A stretch of 64,000 nt of DNA from Mesorhabditis belari (lineage: Eukaryota; Nematoda; Chromadorea; Rhabditida; Rhabditidae), in the NCBI GenBank assembly GCA_958450365.1, contig CAUEEP010000733.1, positions 2,955,001 through 3,019,000 on the forward strand, read 5' to 3'. Of this stretch, positions 58,521 through 64,000 are shown piece after piece; position 1 is the stretch's first letter; each line of letters begins with the position of its first letter. Below the pieces are notes generated by a model, which was not told the DNA's origin, ran no database searches, and was given only the letters and a program-made list of their open reading frames with translations. Position numbers and translations under genes: made by a program.

Positions 58521-59100
58521 TGGATAAGAAATTCCAGTCAAACTTTTTCCGAGAACTTTCTTTCGAACCTAATAATATTGAAATATGAAGCACATTCTAT
58601 GGTGAATTTTCTGTCTTGTTTTCACCATTCACCAAGTCTTGTTGCGTTGGTCTTGTTGGTCTTGTTGCGAACCAATCAAAAATGAAAACATCTTGGTAAC
58701 ATCAACTTGCAAAAATATGACTTTTATATGCCCGTAAAATCCGTGTTTCCCCATATTTCTTTGATATTAATGGCAGCATTACTAGAGTTAGTCTATGTCA
58801 AAATTTGAGAGAATTCTTTGGTAAAAGAAGCAAGAAAATCATGGTTTAAAATGAAGTTAAACTTGAGTAGCTGAACCAAAGCGCGGAATCAGATACGGTG
58901 CGATTACAGATCTCCAGAAGGGACACATTTTTTCTGATCGAAAAGCCATAAAACTTCTCAAAATCTCTTTATTTATTGCAATTTAATCAGGCAAGAATGT
59001 AATTTTTGTTATTTTCCAAAACTTGAGCTTATCAATCACGCAAAAGTCTGATTCTTTTTTCGTAAAAAATGCTTTGGACTTGTTGCGAACCAATCAAAAA
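58521..59100. other. AT-rich DNA with copies of flanking repeats
   Basis: Segments around 58670 and 59085 share TTGTTGCGAACCAATCAAAA. About 58845-58920 recurs at 59655-59740 (AAATGAAGTTAAACTTGAGT). Confidence 0.5.
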
Positions 59101-59104
59101 AATG

Positions 59105-59633
59105 AGAACATCTTGGTATCAAAGTTTGTTGATCAAATCATTCATCAAATTCATCATAGAATCTGATCCACATTTCGTTACTAAATATAAAAAATGTCTC
59201 TAGTATCTAGTGTCAAAAAAAATGAGAAAGAGTCTATAGTGAATTGAAGGAATCAGGTGATTTTTACCATTGTCGACGACATTTCATATGATCTAACCCA
59301 ATATGATATTTCATTGTCCAGTAGTGTAGGTGATGATTTCATCGAAGAGGTTGGGAGGGGCGCTCTCCTCCTTCTTCCCCACCGCTCACTTCATTATCCA
59401 ACCATTCAATTCCTCATTCATTCTTTTCTCATCTTGGTATCAAAGTTTATTGATCAAATCATTAATCGAATTTTCATCATAGAATCTGATCCACATTTCG
59501 TTACTAAATATAGAAAATGTCTCTAGTATCTAGTGTCAAAAAAAATGGGAAAGAATCTATAGTGAATTGAAGGAATCAGGTTATTTTTACTATCGTCGAC
59601 GACATTTCATATGATCCAACCCAATAAAATCCT
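59105..59633. repeat. Direct repeats of about 200 bp bracketing a 130-bp module
   Basis: 59105-59303 and 59434-59633 are near-identical (CATCTTGGTATCAAAGTTT, TGTCTCTAGTATCTAGTGTC, TCGACGACATTTCATATGAT). The 59303-59433 module between them begins ATATTTCATTGTCCAGTAGT and recurs inverted at 60345-60475. Confidence 0.85.
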
Positions 59634-60344
59634 TAATATTACAAAGAAGCAAGAAACTCATGGTTTAAAATGAAGTTAAACTTGAGTAGCTGAACCAAAA
59701 CGGGGAATCAGATAGCGTGCGATTACCGATCCCCAAAAAGAATAAATTTTGACGACTTCCGTATCATTTCCTGATTGAGTACAACTTTTTGACCACAGTA
59801 CTTACATCGTTTTTCCATTTTCTTTTCAAATATAACCTTGATTCACTCATCCATGCAAAGATCTTCCCAAAAAAAAAACCTTTACAATAACAAAATATTC
59901 TACTTTTTATGAGAGAATCTAAAATTTTATATATTTTTCATATTTTTTTAATCATTTTCATGACTAATAGGATTATTTCTCAAGATTTTAAAGAGAAACA
60001 ATAGAATGAAGAGAATTAAATCCTTGATTCCAAAATCTTTCCAGAACTACAACAGGTAAAAACTAAACTAATCTAACAAATTTTAAACTTAAACTTCTCC
60101 AAAATATCCCCTTTGAACTTTAGCTTGTTATTTTCAGCTCAACAATACTCACAATTAGTCATAAAGATAATGTATCTACAATTTTTGATCCACAAATTCA
60201 AATGGAAACTTTTTTAAGCTTCAATAACACCAATTTCAATGTCTAATGAGGAGATTTTTTGGAAAATTTATGTTTCTCTTGATTCGTTTAATGTTTTCAT
60301 TTAATGTTTACCCTTTTCCTTTTTCTTGTTGAGACATCAACGTG

Positions 60345-60475
60345 AGAAAAGAATGAATGAGGAATTGAATGGTTGGATAATGAAGTGAGCGGTGGGGAAG
60401 AAGGAGGAGAGCGCTCCTCCCAACCTCTTCGATGAAATCATCACCTACACTACTGGACAATGAAATATCATATTC
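60345..60475. repeat. Inverted copy of the 130-bp module
   Basis: Matches 59303-59433 on the opposite strand, including GAAGGAGGAGAGCGCTCCTC and the GTAGTG/CACTAC region. The next entry abuts it. Confidence 0.85.
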
Positions 60476-60685
60476 GAAAAAACACTTTCGCACTTTCGCG
60501 CGTCTGTAACTCCCTTGTCGTTACCGTATTTCTAAATATTAATATTACCATTGTGTAGCCCTCAAAAAGAGCTTTCAGAAAATGTATAACACTAATCGTT
60601 TAAACTCAAAGACAAGGGAGTTACAGACGCGCGAAAGTGCGAAAGTGTTTTTTCAAATATGATATTTCATTGTCCAGTACTGTAC
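60440..60685. repeat. Palindrome with arms of about 70 bp
   Basis: GACAATGAAATATCATATTC, CACTTTCGCACTTTCGCGCG and TCTGTAACTCCCTTGTC pair with complements at 60609-60685. The loop is about 85 bases. A decayed third end lies at 60955-61018. Confidence 0.85.
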
Positions 60686-61018
60686 CTCATATTGTAACTC
60701 GCGGGTAACTTGGCAAGGTTCCCTAGTTAGTATTTGAGAACACCAATGGATTGCATGATTGATGTGATAAAGAATGATGAAAGGCTTAGAATTTTGGTGT
60801 CTAACTATGAAAGTTATAAATTTACAAGAACTTACAAGAACTTGCAACCTCAAGTAAAGATTTGTGGCAATTTTATCTTTGATTTTTTTTCCTATACATG
60901 AACAAAACTCTATTCCTTAGTTAGCTTTTAGAAAACAGTATTCTTAGATTTCTATCGCGCGAAAGTGACCATCGTTTTTCAAATATGATCTTTCATTGTC
61001 CAGTACTGTACCTCTTCT

Positions 61019-62265
61019 TCTCTCTTTCCATCATCACCAATAAATTACTTTGTTCTCATTCCCTGGTGTTTGTAAATAACTTCACCAATTCTAGTTCTTA
61101 TTCAAAAGCTTTTCCTCAAAGTAAACTCATTCTCAGCTAGATTTTGCAGGATTTAAGCTTTACCTTTGCCTAAGCCTTTGCAAATCTAGTAAACTGAAAG
61201 TTCAATTCTTTCTTGAAGACTTTCAAACTTCAAACTTTTCAAAAGAATCAACTGATCTTGTTCTTTCATTTATTTAATATATAATAACAAAGAATTGAAT
61301 ATCTAAATATTCCAGAGAAATAGAAAACAACTTTTTCTTGTTTCAAAAAGAAAAAAACTCAATAATTCTCTATTCCTGTTCAGACTAGGCATGATCTCAC
61401 TAGAGCAATTACATATTTCTTTCATAATATGTGAATAACCAAGATGTATGAGACATAGAGGAATAAAGGGGGGAAAGGGAAGGGGAGGATCCTTCCCTTT
61501 TGTGGCCCAACGCTTCTCCCCGAATCTCCCGAATGAAATCATCGTCTCCGCTCAGTTTTTCCTTTCTATCTATGCTCAATAAACATCTATAAAAGCTTTC
61601 TTTTCACTTTTTCAGTTTCTTTTATTAAACTAACATTTCGATTTGATTTTATAGCTATAAAAGCGAGCCGGAAATAGCAAATTTCATTTTATAGCCTGCT
61701 TTTACAACTTCTATACTTAGTTTAAGAAATTTGGAGGTAAACAACGAGCTGATTCGCTGATTTTGGCCGTTTTTTTGAAACTTGAAAAGCACAGAATGAT
61801 GTCAAAAACCCAGAAAATCATCGAAAATTCATTTTCCCAAAAAATTGTAGCCAAAGAAAGTGGAAATTTTGAAACAAATTACGATTACTCATTTGTATCT
61901 GAACATTTTCATTCAAACGATCTTTAGATTTCAACTTTAGATTTCAACTTTTTACCACATCATTTCATCATTCAAATGATGAATTCTGTGAATTCTATTT
62001 AAAATTTTACATCCATGAAACCCTAGATTTCTATACTTCTATACTTTTTTTACGTTTTTTTTCCGTCTCTAGTTTACTTCCACCTTTTCACTTTTTTTTT
62101 TTTTGCGAAATCCTGATATTTTAATTCGTGAAAGAAATTCTAAGAAATTCGTGTACTTTTAACAAGTTTTTCATTGGTTTTAATGAGAATGTAATGGGTA
62201 ATTGAGAATGAGATTGAGGCTGAAGAAAATGAGACACGTGCAGAAAAATGAGTGAGTTTCCTCAA
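61019..62265. other. AT-rich DNA without a recognisable gene
   Basis: One purine-rich patch (61450-61520) slightly resembles the 130-bp module. No exon chain or RNA gene is seen. Confidence 0.4.
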
Positions 62266-62269
62266 AATC

Positions 62270-62825
62270 TCGTAAGTAATCAAAAGGGGCGAGGTCCGGA
62301 CTGTATGGGGAATGCGCCAAAAGTTCCCAAACAAGGCTATTTATTGTAAGAAATGTAAGAAAAGATAGATAGATTATAGACAAATATTATATTATTATTG
62401 ACGACTTCTGCCCATTTTACAGACAATTTGCGGATTCCTCTTTCGTAGTAGGATTTTGGTTTGTGTGTGAGACAAATGTGAGACTCAAAAATGGTGGACT
62501 GGAGATGTCCCAGTTTGAGCACTTTCTTCAAAAGAAACCCATTTTGGTGGCAATGGAAAAGTTGTAGAGAATCAAAAATTAGGCTTATATCCAAATTTCC
62601 AAAAAGATACACTTAGTAGTTTCGCTTAAAATGCAAGTTTTGTGAAAATTCGTGAATTTGGCATTTCTTGAAAACCAGTTTTTGAATCGTTCTGAAAATT
62701 TGGATATAAGCTTGATTTTTGATTCTTTACAACTTTTCCATTGACACCAAAATGGGTTTCTTTTGAAAGTGCTCAAGCTGTCACATATGACAATAGCCCG
62801 CAGTTTTCAATTCACCAAACCCAAT
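62270..62825. mobile_element. Mariner-derived element, truncated
   Basis: From GGGGCGAGGTCCGGACTGTA to the end CAGTTTTCAATTCACC it matches parts of the 57726 and 36917 elements. It shares the same internal junction as 58265-58510 (TTTATTGTAAGAAATGTAAG), so a deleted form appears to have been copied. On the minus strand LLAHSPYSPDLAPFDYL is readable before it breaks. Confidence 0.8.
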
Positions 62826-62979
62826 AGATTGACATTAGCCTTGATTTGTGGAGAAGTCAATGTCCAATTTGAGGATTCGGAGCCGGCTAGATTTGTTCGG
62901 AAGGGAAGGGGGTTATGTAAAAGCCCTGCGCCAGACGACGAGCGATTACGCGGCCGCACAAAGAATACACAGAACGCAC

Positions 62980-63150
62980 AAAATTTAAGCGGAACTACTA
63001 AGTGCATCTTTTTGAAAATTTGGATATAAGCCTAATTTTTGATTCTCTACAACTTTTCCATTTACACCAAAATGGGTTTCTTTTGAAGAAAGTGCTTAAA
63101 CTGTCACATATGACAATAGCCCGCAGTTTTCAAATTCACCAACCCAATAT
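62980..63150. mobile_element. Mariner-derived element, right end only
   Basis: Repeats AAAATTTGGATATAAGCCTA through GCCCGCAGTTTTC and the terminal TTCACC. It is truncated on the left. Confidence 0.75.
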
Positions 63151-63435
63151 TTATTAGTTTTCAAAAATAAGTACTTTTGTTTTATTTCTTTCAAGATTTC
63201 TTTCATTTTTATTTCAAATTTCAATCTCATTATTCAAAAAAAAAACGAAATTTAGCGATTGAAAGTCAAATTTTTGAAGAAGAATAATATTATGAAGTTG
63301 AGAAAAGCTTTGATTTCAAATTGAACTATTATTTTTTAGAATTTGATGCTATATTCTTTCATTAACTCTTTTAAAATCAACCATTTACAGATTAACATGA
63401 AACAATGAAAAACCAATCGAAAAGACGATGAAAAG

Positions 63436-64000
63436 ATGATGAATTCTTCATCTCCATCATCTCCATCATCAATGGGTGATGAGGGTGCAGCTGCATTGAG
63501 ATTAGCGCTTACTCTCACCCATCTCATTCTCGTTTTAATCGGAACTTTCAATCTACTCGTCATTTTCCTTGTCATCGTTAGACCGTGAGTTCGAAATTTC
63601 TAGATCTGCTCGAAATTGAGAACGTTCCTTTCCGGCTTTATTATTGGCTGAAACTGGTTTCTGCCAATCATAAAGTCGGAAAGGAACGTTCTCAATTTCG
63701 AGCACCAGTTTCAGCCAATCATAAAGCTTTAAGTGTGTCAGAAAAGTACGTTTACGAGCTCAAAGTATACCTTAAGCCATACCTTGAAAAGGAAAACTTA
63801 ATTCATATTCCCACTATTGAGACAAAGATTGTTATTTGGTTTTTTCTGATTTTTCAGATCTCTGAAAGTTGTGGATGAGTTGAGAATGTTTATCCCAAAT
63901 CCCTTTATGTCTATCCGATGTCTATCCTTCCGCTCCTTAACCAATTCATTAACGCATTTCCCTTTACTTTTTCAAAGATTGAGGGTCTCTTCATCCATTT
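63436..64000 (+). CDS. 5' end of a membrane-protein gene, cut by the window edge
   Basis: Exon 1 (63436-63584) starts MMNSSSPSSPSSMGDEG and contains one strong membrane helix (LALTLTHLILVLIGTFNLLVIFLVIV) ending in RP at a GTGAGT donor. Exon 2 begins at 63857 after TTTTTTCAG and reads SLKVVDELRMFIPNPF onward to the edge. A Ser-rich, uncleaved N-terminus followed by a first membrane helix is what a seven-helix receptor would show, but a single helix cannot prove it, and the later part of exon 2 is not clearly membrane-like. The intron contains a strong hairpin. Confidence 0.4.
63609..63726. repeat. Composite hairpin inside an intron
   Basis: CTCGAAATTGAGAACGTTCC pairs with GGAACGTTCTCAATTTCGAG at 63683-63702 as part of a 33-bp arm with one mismatch. 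A second block, TTATTATTGGCTGAAACTGG, pairs with its complement just outside, at 63703-63726. Confidence 0.85.

Noticed and set aside
59257..59526. Plus-strand frame with DDFIEEVGRGALLLLP
   Set aside because: It crosses the border between a 200-bp repeat and the 130-bp module, and the same peptide appears in inverse copy without any gene context.

Overview
The window looks like nuclear DNA of a free-living nematode related to Caenorhabditis. It is AT-rich. Its genes have many short introns with GTAAGT/GTGAGT-like donors and TTTCAG-like acceptors. Several start codons sit directly behind an unpaired TTTCAG or TCTAG, as expected for spliced-leader trans-splicing. One intron carries TTAGGC-type telomere repeats, the nematode telomere unit. 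All gene identities come from translating the sequence by eye and joining exons in frame; no database was searched.

Layout, left to right. 1-4257 is non-coding and holds a 576-bp fold-back element and small tandem repeats. 4258-7116 (+) is a divergent Cys-loop ligand-gated channel subunit of 468 aa in 15 exons. 7775-9075 (+) is a cuticle collagen of 303 aa in 8 exons. 11922-9490 (-) holds mitochondrial ribosomal protein uS11m followed by mitochondrial ATP synthase subunit b (308 aa), spaced like an operon. 13236-14600 (-) is an unrecognised, possibly decayed membrane-protein gene. 16547 to about 28142 (-) is a large gene for a DVE/SATB-type homeodomain protein (dve-1-like) with ULD, CUTL and two homeodomains. 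About 9 kb upstream of it has no recognisable gene. 37784-38564 (+) is rps-23 (143 aa). 40995-38873 (-) is a CHID1-like secreted GH18-family protein (395 aa, 11 exons) that converges on rps-23. 42759-42258 (-) is a small candidate tail-anchored protein. From about 43 kb to 63.4 kb I find no convincing host gene. The right edge (63436 onward, +) begins a membrane-protein gene that runs out of the window.

The most distinctive part is the repeat-rich right half. It contains a Tc1-type deletion derivative with intact ends and TA target site, mariner (D34D) remnants, a perfect-ended 210-bp MITE, several long fold-back elements (some nested), two large minisatellites (one with higher-order structure and duplicated flanks), a 460-bp tandem duplication with G-runs, and tRNA-like sequences that may be the heads of a SINE-like family. 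One tRNA-like sequence lies in the intron that splits the second homeodomain of the dve-1-like gene.
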